From Paenibacillus oralis (GTDB lineage Bacteria > Bacillota > Bacilli > Paenibacillales > Paenibacillaceae): a stretch of 64,000 nucleotides of DNA. A program made the position numbers and the translations under genes. Positions within the stretch are counted from its first letter, which is position 1, and every line of letters begins with the position of its first letter. Of the stretch, positions 9,461-18,880 are shown one piece after another. The notes beneath the pieces were generated by a model that ran no database searches, was not told where the DNA came from, and worked only from the letters and a program-made list of their open reading frames with translations. The stretch lies in the NCBI RefSeq assembly GCF_003863965.1, contig NZ_RRCN01000001.1, positions 3,120,304 to 3,184,303 of the forward strand, given 5' to 3'.

Positions 9461-10500
9461 TGTTCCTAAGAAAAATCCTAAATAGACGGAGCTTGACTTT
9501 TGTTTTAGTTTCATATATATCCCTCATCATGTTGGCATCCATCTTATTAAGTGCCTGGCTGTCCTTTTTTTTCCATAGCTCTGAATCACGTCAAGCAGTT
9601 TCTATCAACCTTGTCTTGCCCATCGGGATAGCGTTAGCGTATTTTTTTAGTCAAAGAGTGTTAAGACCCATTCGGAACATCATTGAAGCAATAACGAAAG
9701 TGGCACAAGGCGATTTTGATACCCGCTTGGAAACAAAAGGGATTGCTGAACTGCGGGAGCTTGAAATAAGTTTTAACAAAATGACGCAGGAGTTATCATC
9801 AATTGAAACGATGAGGAGTGATTTCATCAATCAGTTTGCCCATCAATTCAAAACGCCAATTGTGTCAATCCGTGGATTTGCTAAGCTCCTCAGGAAAGGT
9901 AATCTTAGCGAGGAAGAGAAGGATGATTTTCTTCAGATCATTGTTACGGAGTCAGAGAGACTAGACCAGTTGTCAACGAATATACTGAATCTGACAAAGT
10001 ATGAAAATATCCATATTACGTCCCATCAAACTACGTTCCGCTTGGATGAACAGATCCGGAAAGTTATTTTGCTAATGGAACAAAGGTGGGTGGATAAAAA
10101 TATATTACTTGATATACAAATGGACGAGATGTTATTTACTGGGAACGAAAGTTTTACTCATGAAATGTGGATTAATCTGCTCGACAATGCGATTAAGTAC
10201 TCCTATTCCGGAGGGCTGTTAAGCGTCCGTCTTGAAAATACGTCAAGGGGAATCCGATTTGTGTTACAAGACAATGGTACAGGCATGGATGAAACAACGA
10301 AGACCCATTTGTTCGACAAGTTTTATCGAGGGAATAATTCCGAAGGAATAGGAGGGAATGGTCTTGGCCTGGCCATCGTGAAGCGTATAGTTGATCTGTG
10401 TAACGGTACTATTGATGTGCAAAGCGAGTTAGGGAGAGGAAGCACCTTTACAATCATCCTGCCTGACCGTCATCTCACGGTGACCAAGCCTAATGGATAA
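9460..10500 (+). CDS. sensor histidine kinase
   Basis: A 346-residue membrane kinase partner of the regulator at 8786. Two membrane segments (about 12-38 and 50-64) with almost no external loop suggest an intramembrane-sensing type. A HAMP region (66-118) precedes the H-box His128 in FAHQFKTPIVS. The ATPase domain shows N (LLDNAIKYS), G1 (DNGTGMD), F (LFDKFYRG) and G2 (GNGLGLAIV). The start is taken at the ATG of TGATG; a TTG one codon earlier is possible. The short external loop resembles kinases that sense cell-envelope stress; the ligand is unknown. Confidence 0.9.
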   Translation: MFLRKILNRRSLTFVLVSYISLIMLASILLSAWLSFFFHSSESRQAVSINLVLPIGIALAYFFSQRVLRPIRNIIEAITKVAQGDFDTRLETKGIAELRELEISFNKMTQELSSIETMRSDFINQFAHQFKTPIVSIRGFAKLLRKGNLSEEEKDDFLQIIVTESERLDQLSTNILNLTKYENIHITSHQTTFRLDEQIRKVILLMEQRWVDKNILLDIQMDEMLFTGNESFTHEMWINLLDNAIKYSYSGGLLSVRLENTSRGIRFVLQDNGTGMDETTKTHLFDKFYRGNNSEGIGGNGLGLAIVKRIVDLCNGTIDVQSELGRGSTFTIILPDRHLTVTKPNG

Positions 10501-10530
10501 CGTTAGTTCGAAATAAAATTAAGGCTTAAA

Positions 10531-10577
10531 CAAATGGGAAAGCAGAGGCTGCCTTTTTACTTCCGCTTTCCCATTTG
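10531..10577. terminator. 13-bp perfect inverted repeat between convergent genes
   Basis: CAAATGGGAAAGC (10531-10543) pairs perfectly with 10565-10577. A smaller hairpin GCAG-AGG-CTGC followed by CTTTTT (10542-10558) sits within. It overlaps the last codons of the minus-strand gene and lies 31 bp after the kinase stop. Confidence 0.55.
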
Positions 10578-11003
10578 TAGATGGTTATAAGTCTCATACT
10601 TTTCACGCGATTCTTCCATCAGAGGGATGAAATCATTTTGATAGCGTACTGTTATTCTATATTTTTCGGGATTTGTTCCGTCATTTCCAAGGTGCTCAAC
10701 GTGGAGTATTCTTCCATCATGGACAGCTTCATACAACCAACGTCCAAGCAAAGCAGGTGGTGTCGGAATTATATCACGAAGATAGAATTCCCCCGGATTT
10801 AGCTGCTCGTTAATTTTGTCATCAGGCTTTAGTTTTTCAATTTTCTCTTTCATTTCCTTGAAAAGGTCTGCATACGTATTTTTGCCGTTTAACGCCCTTG
10901 ATTTACAAAATTCAGCAACATTCGGATAACCCTCGGTAATTGCCTGCGCTTTTAAGTCTGCATGTTCATCGTCCGTAATGGTGAACTGTATACGATAACT
11001 CAA
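10557..11003 (-). CDS. hypothetical protein with ribbon-helix-helix-like N-terminus
   Basis: A 148-residue soluble protein, not recognised with certainty. The N-terminus YRIQFTITDDEHADLKAQAI followed by GYPNVAEFCKSRAL looks like a beta strand plus two helices of a ribbon-helix-helix DNA-binding fold, as in CopG-like or relaxosome accessory proteins. The C-terminal half (about 70-148) has no known motif. The start ATG follows AGGAGGAC. A 38-bp perfect palindrome (11024-11061) lies 20 bp upstream, so autoregulation is plausible. Confidence 0.55.
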   Translation of the reverse strand: MSYRIQFTITDDEHADLKAQAITEGYPNVAEFCKSRALNGKNTYADLFKEMKEKIEKLKPDDKINEQLNPGEFYLRDIIPTPPALLGRWLYEAVHDGRILHVEHLGNDGTNPEKYRITVRYQNDFIPLMEESREKYETYNHLQMGKRK

Positions 11004-11023
11004 TTTTAATGTCCTCCTAAACG

Positions 11024-11061
11024 TTTAGATGATTGAACAGTCAACTGTTCAATCATCTAAA
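11024..11061. promoter_or_regulatory. 38-bp perfect palindrome, probable operator
   Basis: Left arm 11024-11041 (TTTAGATGATTGAACAGT) is the exact reverse complement of 11044-11061, with only CA between. It sits directly upstream of the ribosome binding site of the ribbon-helix-helix-like gene. It may be an operator, or a hairpin in the leader RNA. Confidence 0.7.
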
Positions 11062-11238
11062 TATATACTAACCTTTCCAAGAAATCAACAGAAAATGTAT
11101 CCGGGCCAATGTTCGAGGAGGCTTCCCCCTCATCTTGAAGCTGTTGGGTAAGTATGCTTCACTCCAGGGTTTATGATATACTCGTTTAAACGTAGACCAT
11201 TAACACTTACAGACGTTTGATATAGAGAGGTTTTTGAT

Positions 11239-12231
11239 ATGACAGAACATTTTTGGCGTAATTTACAGCGGCCTTTTTTTATACTGGCGCCCATGGAGGA
11301 TGTGACGGATGTTGTTTTTCGCCATGTCGTCAGTACAGCGGCCAGACCGGATGTGTTTTTTACGGAGTTTGCGAATACGGAAAGTTATTGTCACCCGGAG
11401 GGGAACCATAGTGTGCGCGGGCGTTTGACGTTTACAGAGGATGAGCAGCCCATGGTAGCGCATATTTGGGGAGATAAGCCGGAATACTTTCGTCAAATGA
11501 GCATCGGTATGGCGAAGGAAGGCTTCAAAGGCATCGATATTAATATGGGGTGTCCTGTAGCGAATGTAGCGGAGAACGGGAAGGGCAGCGGCCTGATCTG
11601 CCGTCCGGAAACCGCAGCGGAACTTATCCAGGCCGCCAAAACCGGGGGACTGCCCGTCAGCGTAAAAACAAGACTTGGTTTTAGTAGCGTCGACGAATGG
11701 CGCGGCTGGTTAACCCATATTTTGCAGCAAGACATTGTGAATCTGTCCATTCATCTGCGGACAAGAGAAGAAATGAGCAAGGTAGCCGCGCATTGGGAGC
11801 TCATCCCGGAGATTAAGAAGCTTCGTGATGAGGTGGCTCCGGATACCCTTCTGACCATTAACGGGGATATCCCTGACCGCCAGACCGGCCTCAAGCTGGC
11901 TGAGCAGTACGGGGTGGATGGGATTATGATTGGGCGCGGTATTTTTCATAATCCGTTTGCCTTTGAGAAGGAGCCGAGGGAACACAGCAGCGAAGAATTG
12001 CTTGATTTACTGCGGTTGCATCTGGATCTCCATGATCACTATTCAGCACTGGGGCCGCCGCGTTCGTTCAGCCCTCTACCCAGATTTTTTAAAATATATG
12101 TCCGCGGATTTCGAGGGGCGAGCGAATTAAGAAACAGCTTAATGAACGCAAGGTCCACAAGTGAAGTACGCGCGCTGCTCGATGAGTTTAGAAACAAGGA
12201 GCATGCCGGAGCGGAGGAACGTGGGGATTAA
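11239..12231 (+). CDS. tRNA-dihydrouridine synthase
   Basis: FMN- and NADPH-dependent enzyme that reduces uridine to dihydrouridine in tRNA. A TIM barrel begins [12 protein letters not shown] and carries the catalytic Cys105 in INMGCPV, the phosphate/tRNA-contact segment SVKTRLGF, the histidine region NLSIHLRTR and the FMN-phosphate segment [15 protein letters not shown]. The helical C-terminal domain ends about residue 320. Length (330) fits the family. Which of the Dus subfamilies it belongs to is not settled. The ATG follows AGAGAGG. Confidence 0.92.
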   Translation: MTEHFWRNLQRPFFILAPMEDVTDVVFRHVVSTAARPDVFFTEFANTESYCHPEGNHSVRGRLTFTEDEQPMVAHIWGDKPEYFRQMSIGMAKEGFKGIDINMGCPVANVAENGKGSGLICRPETAAELIQAAKTGGLPVSVKTRLGFSSVDEWRGWLTHILQQDIVNLSIHLRTREEMSKVAAHWELIPEIKKLRDEVAPDTLLTINGDIPDRQTGLKLAEQYGVDGIMIGRGIFHNPFAFEKEPREHSSEELLDLLRLHLDLHDHYSALGPPRSFSPLPRFFKIYVRGFRGASELRNSLMNARSTSEVRALLDEFRNKEHAGAEERGD

Positions 12232-12298
12232 GTAATTCCAAACGAATCCGTGTGGGAAATAGAAAAAGACGTCAAGAGCATGAGGATCGGATGAATGG

Positions 12299-12342
12299 AG
12301 AGGGGCAAACCCGGAGCCAGCAAGCCTTTCCTCTGTTTTTTA
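12299..12342 (+). repeat. leader hairpin repeat, copy 2
   Basis: AGAGG (12299-12303) pairs with CCTCT (12330-12334), followed by GTTTTTT. It shows the same layout as the hairpins at 2565 and 13061, with a compensatory pair change, and lies 20 bp before the next start codon. Confidence 0.6.
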
Positions 12343-12360
12343 TATGGAGGGGGAGTTTAC

Positions 12361-12930
12361 ATGTCCTGGAGCAAATTGAAGCAGCAGCTGGAGAGCTTTC
12401 TCAGTCCTGCGTTACAGGGAAGGGTGGAATACCGCGCACCGGGTTATCGTTATTTACCGGATAAATCAGGGATTTGTTATATTTCAGTTGATAAAAAGAA
12501 CGTACTCAATATGAGTGATAAAACGAACTCCATCAGATGGTATCAAACGGAGCTTGAAATTAAGAATGATCCCGATATTCAAATTCCTATCACCAGTGAC
12601 GAAATTGAAGCGGTCAGAAAAGATACCAAGGGGCCCGTGCCGGAGGATCGCTTAATAGTCATTGCCCGAAGCAGAAAAAGTTCTGAACATGCAAAAGAGC
12701 TTTTGTCCGCACAGGCTTCATTAAGTAAATCCAATTTTATCGTTGTGGCTAATAAGTTCTTATCTACGTCTGTAGAGGATAGCATGGAGAGCCATGATAT
12801 CCTATTGAATATTCTAGCTTTGGTGGACAGAAGAGTTGGGAAAAAGCGGATTTTAAATTTGTCCGATCAGATGAAGTTAAAGCATCCCATTGTGCAGTAT
12901 TTTTATGAACTACGGCGTAAAACATTATGA
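12361..12930 (+). CDS. SF0329-family conserved protein
   Basis: A 189-residue soluble protein of unknown function. It starts MSWSKLKQQLESFL and keeps stretches I recognise from SF0329-type proteins of Bacilli, such as VVANKFLSTS and LVDRRVGKKRIL. No catalytic motif is evident. The ATG at 12361 is chosen over an upstream in-frame ATG (12295) because GGAGGGGG sits 7 nt before it and the family starts here. The upstream hairpin repeat (12299-12342) would then lie wholly in the leader. Confidence 0.75.
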   Translation: MSWSKLKQQLESFLSPALQGRVEYRAPGYRYLPDKSGICYISVDKKNVLNMSDKTNSIRWYQTELEIKNDPDIQIPITSDEIEAVRKDTKGPVPEDRLIVIARSRKSSEHAKELLSAQASLSKSNFIVVANKFLSTSVEDSMESHDILLNILALVDRRVGKKRILNLSDQMKLKHPIVQYFYELRRKTL

Positions 12931-13060
12931 GTATGCTAATAGCCTAGAAGAAGGCAAGACAATATGGGCGTATTGCTAACCGGGATGGGGCAGATTTGGT
13001 TTGACCATGCTGATTTTCAAGAAGTAGACCATAATACTCGTGGGAAAGGATACAAGGAAA

Positions 13061-13102
13061 AGGGGAAGAACCCTTATCTATCAAGCCTTTCCCTGTTTTT
13101 TA
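13061..13102 (+). repeat. leader hairpin repeat, copy 3
   Basis: AGGGGAAG (13061-13068) pairs with CTTTCCCT (13087-13094; one G-U), then GTTTTTT. From here to about 13190 the sequence also resembles 2605-2720 downstream of copy 1 (AATAAAGTT, ATGCGTAA), so copies 1 and 3 belong to a longer repeat of about 150 bp. Confidence 0.6.
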
Positions 13103-13201
13103 TATACATGATTTAAACTATAATAAAGTTGTGGTATAAAGAGCTGAGATAGGATGGAGCAAATGCGTAATTTTTGAAATACGTATGAGGGAGGGTCTAA
13201 C

Positions 13202-13780
<579 letters not shown>

Positions 13781-13898
13781 ATTTTGGAGGGAAGCCGGCT
13801 TCAGGTGGGATCAAGGGCCAAATCATTCCGTTATAAACATCCAGTTTCATCGTTTTCTAGTAAGTCCATTTCACTTCATAGGAGATGTCCGATACATC

Positions 13899-15062
13899 AT
13901 GTTAAAGAAAGAAGTCGCGTATATTCGCAAGCAGTTTAAGCTGGATCACGAAAAGCTTCATATTTACGATATTCTTAATGTGTATATTATGAAGGAAACC
14001 AATGAAATCTATCATTACGAACGTCAGCCGTTTGAACTATTGGACAGGGAGAAGCAGGAGCTGCATATGGGCAATTTCAAAAAGCTGCTGGCCGGCGAAT
14101 TGGATCAAAAGCTGTTCGAATTAAAGCTTCATGAGGAGGCGGAGACGCCAACGCGGGTGCTTCTCCATCAAGGTCTGGTGACCGGCGACCCCGAAGAATG
14201 GCACGATCTGATGCTCCTGTTGGTGGAGAAAATGCTGGCGGATACCCACTATGAACGGGATACGGTGATTACTTTCGTGCGCGGGCAATATTACCAGCCG
14301 ACCAAGGCTAGGAACGAAGAAGCCGAGGAGAGCGAAAACGACGAAATGTTCGCAAATCCTTTCATTCTGTGCAGCATAAATTCTACGGAACAACAGAAGA
14401 AAACGCTCATGTTCGATTATGTCGAGCGGGAATTCAAGTACAATGTCATCGTAGATCCGATCATAAAGTTAAGTTCGCCGGAGCAAGGTTTTTTCTACCC
14501 CAGCGTGACGGATGGTTATTCCGATGTGAATCGTATTCTATATTCCTCGGGGAGAGCGCATGAACCGAATCAGCATTTCATCGAGGAAGTCTTAAATGCC
14601 GAGAAGAGCGTGACTGCGTTAGAAGAGAGAGCCATTTTTGAGGAGATCGTGAAAGAAGTGACGGGGGATCAGATCGATGCCTCAACGATCGCGAACGTAT
14701 ATGAGGAAATTCATCAAGTCATCGAGACCCACGAAGAGGAAGAACCGCCGAAGCTGGATTATAAAGATGTGGAACGCATGCTGACGGTGAGCGGCGTGGA
14801 GAACGTGACGACGGAAAAGGTGGAACGGGCGTTTCAAACGATCGTTGACGATAAAAACTATGAAATCAAAGCGAGCAGCGTTATTCCGAAGTTCACTTCG
14901 AAATCGATTAAGATCGATACGAAGATAGCCACGATCTCGATCAGTCCTCAAGATTTAAAGTACGTGAGACAGGTGAATTATCAAGGGAAACGCTGCATCT
15001 TGATCGAGGTTGACGAAGACGCCGTGATTGAAGGATTTACGCTCAGTACGGAGACGTTGTAG
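13899..15062 (+). CDS. DUF4317 family protein
   Basis: A 387-residue soluble protein of unknown function, typical of Bacillota. It opens LKKEVAYIRKQFKLDHEKL and is rich in Glu/Lys with helical segments, an acidic linker (NEEAEESENDEMF, about 132-147) and a C-terminal strand-rich part ending QGKRCILIEVDEDAVIEGF. Length agrees with DUF4317. No signal peptide or membrane segment. The ATG follows AGGAGATGTCCGATACATC, a fairly long spacing. Confidence 0.85.
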   Translation: MLKKEVAYIRKQFKLDHEKLHIYDILNVYIMKETNEIYHYERQPFELLDREKQELHMGNFKKLLAGELDQKLFELKLHEEAETPTRVLLHQGLVTGDPEEWHDLMLLLVEKMLADTHYERDTVITFVRGQYYQPTKARNEEAEESENDEMFANPFILCSINSTEQQKKTLMFDYVEREFKYNVIVDPIIKLSSPEQGFFYPSVTDGYSDVNRILYSSGRAHEPNQHFIEEVLNAEKSVTALEERAIFEEIVKEVTGDQIDASTIANVYEEIHQVIETHEEEEPPKLDYKDVERMLTVSGVENVTTEKVERAFQTIVDDKNYEIKASSVIPKFTSKSIKIDTKIATISISPQDLKYVRQVNYQGKRCILIEVDEDAVIEGFTLSTETL

Positions 15063-15622
15063 ATCGATTTTAAAGATGAACTTAGATAAATAAGAAAAAG
15101 TTTAGGTTCAACCTAATCATCAGTGCTTGACAGTCAAGCCGGCAACAGACCGTGTGGTTTGGAGCGAGACTCGTTATCCAGAGGCTTTGCACGATTATCC
15201 CGTTTGATCGGGTGACTTGGCTTCCTGAACCAGGGGGATAATCGTGCAAAGCGGTTTGAAGAGACAACACCCCCTATCACCGTCATCATTTATTTTGTTA
15301 AGCACTGATTTTGGTCTTGAGCCAAAGTTTATTTAAAATAAATTTAATATGAAATCAAGGGGCTAAGTTTTAGGTTGACTCTATGACCTGTAGACTTAGC
15401 CTCTTTCCAGTCTAATCAAAAATTTCAAGAAAGTAGAACTTATGTCCTATTGGGATTATTTTCATATTTATGTATTATTAGAATTGTAATAAGTTTAAGC
15501 GCTTTTAATTATGGAATGAACTTGAAGTATTTGTGAAAACAAAGGGGGGGAATAGTGCTGAAAAATATCGAAAATGAGCAACACGGGAAAATATCAGAAG
15601 AAAAATACAAGGAGGTTTGAAA
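15063..15622. other. 560-bp gene-free stretch with a large inverted repeat
   Basis: An 18-bp perfect inverted repeat, GCTTTGCACGATTATCCC at 15184-15201 and its complement at 15235-15252, encloses 33 nt. Outside it, TCAGTGCTT (15120-15128) faces AAGCACTGA (15300-15308), so the pair might frame a 189-bp non-coding element. No target duplication is visible. The repeated terminator-like hairpin at 15350-15406 follows. Confidence 0.5.
15350..15406 (+). terminator. repeated terminator hairpin, copy b
   Basis: GGGGCTAAG..CTTAGCCTC with inner AGGT..ACCT, then CTTT. It is nearly the same as 3472-3533. Confidence 0.5.
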
Positions 15623-16363
15623 ATGACTAATAGAAAGTTTTCTTTTAAAGCCACATCACTTTTGGTAGTTTTAGCAGTATTCTTATCCACCTTTTGCGCA
15701 GTCTTACCGGTGAGCGCAGCCGCTAGAGGAGCATGGGCTCCAAATACTGCATATGCAGTAAATGATACAGTAACATATAGTGGAAGTACTTATACCTGTC
15801 GTCAGGCACATACTTCCCTCGTTGGTTGGGAACCACCCATTGTTCCTGCTTTATGGGAGAAAGGCGGCAGCGGAACGACACCACCAACGACACCACCAAC
15901 AAATCCTTCAGTAACAAAGCCATCCGAAGTTCCAAGCCACATATGGACATATGCAGTGAATGCGGACAATAAATTCGGTAAAGGCGGAGATTTTGCTTTA
16001 TTGCTGAGTGCTGTGATCAAAAAGGAAAGCAGTTTTGGAGCAGGTTTACCAGGCAGTCCATCAGCCGGCGACGGATTGATGCAGGTAGAACCAAACACAC
16101 GTAATGCTTATTTATCGCAATTCAGCTCAAAATTTGGCCGCGCTTATAATCACAGCAGTGAACAAGATCAGGTTTATTTGGGCGCCCTGATTTTAAATGA
16201 AAAGATTGTTAAATTCGGCAACATATATAACGGCTTATTACACTATAACGGAGGAGATTACTGGTATCCGGGAGCTACAGATTCTTATGGCCGTCCTATT
16301 CTGGCCAATCAATACGCAGATGCGGTTTACGCTACTTATAAGGGCTATGGCGGTAAGAACTAA
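15623..16363 (+). CDS. secreted lytic transglycosylase-like protein with chitin-binding domain
   Basis: A 246-residue exported protein. The signal peptide is about 1-33 (LLVVLAVFLSTFCAVLPVSAAA). Next comes a carbohydrate-binding domain of the CBM5/12 chitin-binding kind (AWAPNTAYAVNDTVTYSGSTYTCRQAHTS cut here: WAPNTAY and YTCRQAHTS..WEPP..PALWE). A Thr/Pro linker follows (about 82-100). The rest is a goose-lysozyme/SLT-like domain with catalytic Glu in IKKESSFG, then GLMQVEP and YNGG. It likely cleaves peptidoglycan or chitin outside the cell. The ATG at 15623 is chosen because GGAGG lies 7 nt upstream; a TTG at 15617 is too close. Confidence 0.82.
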   Translation: MTNRKFSFKATSLLVVLAVFLSTFCAVLPVSAAARGAWAPNTAYAVNDTVTYSGSTYTCRQAHTSLVGWEPPIVPALWEKGGSGTTPPTTPPTNPSVTKPSEVPSHIWTYAVNADNKFGKGGDFALLLSAVIKKESSFGAGLPGSPSAGDGLMQVEPNTRNAYLSQFSSKFGRAYNHSSEQDQVYLGALILNEKIVKFGNIYNGLLHYNGGDYWYPGATDSYGRPILANQYADAVYATYKGYGGKN

Positions 16364-16424
16364 GGCATTATTTATCCATTAGATGTAAAACTATCAATAT
16401 CGAATAGTTTAAAAAGATAAAGTA

Positions 16425-16464
16425 AAATCGGGCTGAAAAATTGCGTTTTTCAGCTCGATTTTTT
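16425..16464 (+). terminator. intrinsic terminator
   Basis: AATCGGGCTGAAAAA pairs with TTTTTCAGCTCGATT, then TTTTT, 62 bp after the transglycosylase-like gene. Confidence 0.85.
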
Positions 16465-16520
16465 AGTGTTTTTATAGATAACATTCAGTATCCATCCAAT
16501 TTAGAATGCTTTTCCGCCTA

Positions 16521-16898
16521 TCAGGGCAGCCTGTCAAATTTGTTTTCCTGGGCATCGATTAACGCCAGCTTGTAATTGAGCTTTTCCAGCGTTTTTATCA
16601 GTCGTGTTATTTGTTCCTCCACTCTGCTTTTTTGGTTGGCCAGCATCGTTTTTCTTAAAGGAAGTGTCCGGTCCCCGCTCTTGTACAGCTCAACATATTG
16701 TTTTATTTCCGCCAAAGGCAAACCTGCTGAACGAAGCGCTTGTACCATCTCTACACAATCGACGTAGTGGTCGTTGAATTTACGCACCCCGTTAGCATCC
16801 CGGTCAACCGCCGGCAATACGCCTTCCTTCTCATAAAAACGCAACGTATACGGGTTAATGCCCGTTTTTTTCACCACTTCCTTCATCGTATAAGCCAT
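16521..16898 (-). CDS. MerR-family transcriptional regulator
   Basis: A 125-residue regulator. The winged helix-turn-helix starts YTMKEVVKKTGINPYTLRFYEKEG with the typical RFYEKEG turn, followed by the wing (GVRKFNDHY) and a coiled-coil dimer helix (about 80-118). It has no cysteine metal or redox site, so it resembles the aldehyde/electrophile-responsive AdhR-like group. It is divergent from an SDR + esterase operon at 17078, and both directions show 19-bp-spaced promoters of MerR type, so it very likely controls that operon and itself. Confidence 0.88.
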   Translation of the reverse strand: MAYTMKEVVKKTGINPYTLRFYEKEGVLPAVDRDANGVRKFNDHYVDCVEMVQALRSAGLPLAEIKQYVELYKSGDRTLPLRKTMLANQKSRVEEQITRLIKTLEKLNYKLALIDAQENKFDRLP

Positions 16899-16925
16899 AA
16901 GCGTTCGTCACCGCCTTTGAGTGTT

Positions 16926-16936
16926 AGAGTTACTCT
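16926..16936. promoter_or_regulatory. AGAGTTACTCT dyad, MerR-type operator/promoter (merR side)
   Basis: AGAGT-T-ACTCT is a perfect dyad. Read on the minus strand, TTGTAA, 19 bp and AACACT frame it, which is the long spacing typical of MerR-controlled promoters. Confidence 0.5.
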
Positions 16937-17006
16937 CGTTTATTTTACAATCTGAACTTGCTATTAGTCTATCATCCCCTTGTCCATAAGGGATCGAGTT
17001 TTGGAT

Positions 17007-17037
17007 TTGACTTAGAGCGGCTTCAACCCGGTAAGCT
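17007..17037 (+). promoter_or_regulatory. MerR-type promoter with 19-bp spacer (SDR side)
   Basis: TTGACT (17007-17012) and TAAGCT (17032-17037) are 19 bp apart. CTTAG and CTAAG half sites lie at the two ends. It is 40 bp before the SDR start codon. Confidence 0.5.
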
Positions 17038-17077
17038 AAGGTAGAAATAACAAAAATGATGAAGAGGAGGATCTTCA

Positions 17078-17923
17078 ATGACCAAAACGGTATTGATTAC
17101 CGGGAGCTCGACCGGACTAGGGAATACGGCAGCGAAGAAGTTTGCCAATGAAGGATGGAACGTGGTTGCGACGATGCGCAAGCCGGACCGGCGCTTGGCG
17201 GAGGAAAATCCCGACCGGATTTTCGTAACCGAACTTGATGTGACTAAGCCCGCCACCATCGAGGCGGCGATTGCGGCAGGGATCGCCAGGTTCGGCCGGA
17301 TCGACGCCGTCGTGAACAACGCCGGAGTCAGCATCCTATCGATCTTTGAAGCCACACCGATGAATGTGATCCGCGGGATTTTTGAGACCAATGTCTTTGG
17401 TGTCATGAACGTCATACAGGCGATTACCCCTTATTTTCGCGAGCAAGGGGGCGGAACCATCGTCAATGTCACTTCGAACGTGGGTTTTGTATCCAATCCG
17501 CTTCTGACGGTCTATGTGGCGACCAAGCATGCAGTCGAGGGGCTGTCGGAATCGCTGTCGTACGAGCTGGAATCGCAAAATATCTCCGTCAAACTTGTGG
17601 AACCCGGAGCTATGCGAACCACGAATTTCGCTTCGAACACGATGGCTGCCGCGCAGGACGTATCCATTCCACAAGCGTACAAGTCTTATTTTGATCATAT
17701 GATGAACTCCATGATGAATTATCCGTTTGATAGTGCGGATGAGAACCAGGTTGCGGATCAGGTTTACGCCGCTGCGTGCGATCCGTCGAACCGGCTGCGT
17801 TATCTCGCAGGTCCGGACGCGGAAGAAACGGCTAAACTGAGATGGTCCCAGTCGGAAGAAAAGTACATGGCAACCATGCGGGATCTGCTGGGGCAAACGG
17901 CGTGGCGAAACAGCCAGGGGTGA
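17078..17923 (+). CDS. SDR-family oxidoreductase
   Basis: A 281-residue classical short-chain dehydrogenase/reductase. It has the NADP-binding TGSSTGLG (8-15), VNNAGVS, the Ser in VNVTSNVGF and the catalytic YVATK (Tyr and Lys). A basic residue after the second strand (TMRKPDRR) suggests NADP(H). The substrate is unknown. The ATG follows GAGGAGGATC. The stop is 6 bp before an esterase gene, so the two form an operon divergent from a MerR regulator. Confidence 0.9.
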   Translation: MTKTVLITGSSTGLGNTAAKKFANEGWNVVATMRKPDRRLAEENPDRIFVTELDVTKPATIEAAIAAGIARFGRIDAVVNNAGVSILSIFEATPMNVIRGIFETNVFGVMNVIQAITPYFREQGGGTIVNVTSNVGFVSNPLLTVYVATKHAVEGLSESLSYELESQNISVKLVEPGAMRTTNFASNTMAAAQDVSIPQAYKSYFDHMMNSMMNYPFDSADENQVADQVYAAACDPSNRLRYLAGPDAEETAKLRWSQSEEKYMATMRDLLGQTAWRNSQG

Positions 17924-17929
17924 CATTCA

Positions 17930-18880
17930 ATGAAGATGGAAGAAAGAGTACATCCGGAACTTAAAAATATGTTTTCCCTTTTACCGGAAGTCGTTTACAC
18001 CAGGGAGAATTTAGCGGCCAAAAGGAAAGAGATGCAAGAGTTTGCTGCCGGTACGGCAGCCTCGCTGCCTGTTAATGACGCAGTTTTGACCTCGGAAAGA
18101 TATGTTCCGGGCGCGGCGGGGGATCCGGATGTCCGGATCAAGATTTACGAACCGAAAGTGAAGAATGGACCGCTTCCGGGCGTTCTATATATTCACGGCG
18201 GCGGCTATATCCTCGGTTCCGCCGATATGATGGACCCTGCTTTGCAGTATTTGGTATCGGAAATCGAATGTGTCATCGTTTCCGTGGATTATCGGCTGGC
18301 TCCGGAGCATCCTTTTCCGGCTCCGCTTGAAGATTGCTACGCCGCACTCCAATGGTTCTCCGAAAATGCTGAAGAACTGGGGAGCGATTCATCCAGAATC
18401 GCGGTTGTGGGCCCCAGTGCCGGCGGTGGATTGACGGCTGCTGTTTCCCTTTTGGCAAGAGATCGAAACGGCCCTTCGATCCTGTTCCAAATGCCTCTTT
18501 ATCCGATGCTTGACGATCGAATCATAACCAAGTCCAGCAATGAAATCACGGATGACAGAGTGTGGAGCAAAGCCAAAACCCAATTGGCATGGGAAATGTA
18601 TCTAGGGGAACAAGGTGAAGCATCCCCCTATGCCGCACCGGCACGCGCAGCCGATTTGTCGGGACTTCCGCCTACGTACACTTGTGTCGGTGACCTGGAT
18701 CCGTTTCGCGATGAAACCATCGACTATGTACTAAGGCTAACGCAGGCCGGTGTGCCAACGGAATTTCATTTGTACCCTGGATGTTTTCATGGCTGCGAAG
18801 AATACTTTCCTTCTGCCGAGATCAGCCAGAGGATGATACAAGAATATCACGCGGCTTTAAAGCGTGCCCTACACAATTGA
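17930..18880 (+). CDS. alpha/beta hydrolase, acetyl esterase (HSL) family
   Basis: A 316-residue cytoplasmic esterase of the hormone-sensitive-lipase group. It has the oxyanion motif YIHGGGYILGS, the nucleophile Ser in VVGPSAGGGL, the catalytic Asp in CVGDLDPFRDE and the His in GCFHGCE. A cap of helices forms the first 45 residues (ENLAAKRKEMQEFAAG). It probably hydrolyses short acyl esters. It is cotranscribed with the SDR before it. Confidence 0.88.
   Translation: MKMEERVHPELKNMFSLLPEVVYTRENLAAKRKEMQEFAAGTAASLPVNDAVLTSERYVPGAAGDPDVRIKIYEPKVKNGPLPGVLYIHGGGYILGSADMMDPALQYLVSEIECVIVSVDYRLAPEHPFPAPLEDCYAALQWFSENAEELGSDSSRIAVVGPSAGGGLTAAVSLLARDRNGPSILFQMPLYPMLDDRIITKSSNEITDDRVWSKAKTQLAWEMYLGEQGEASPYAAPARAADLSGLPPTYTCVGDLDPFRDETIDYVLRLTQAGVPTEFHLYPGCFHGCEEYFPSAEISQRMIQEYHAALKRALHN

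Noticed and set aside
17336..17926. 196-codon minus-strand frame
   Set aside because: Shadow of the SDR gene at 17078.
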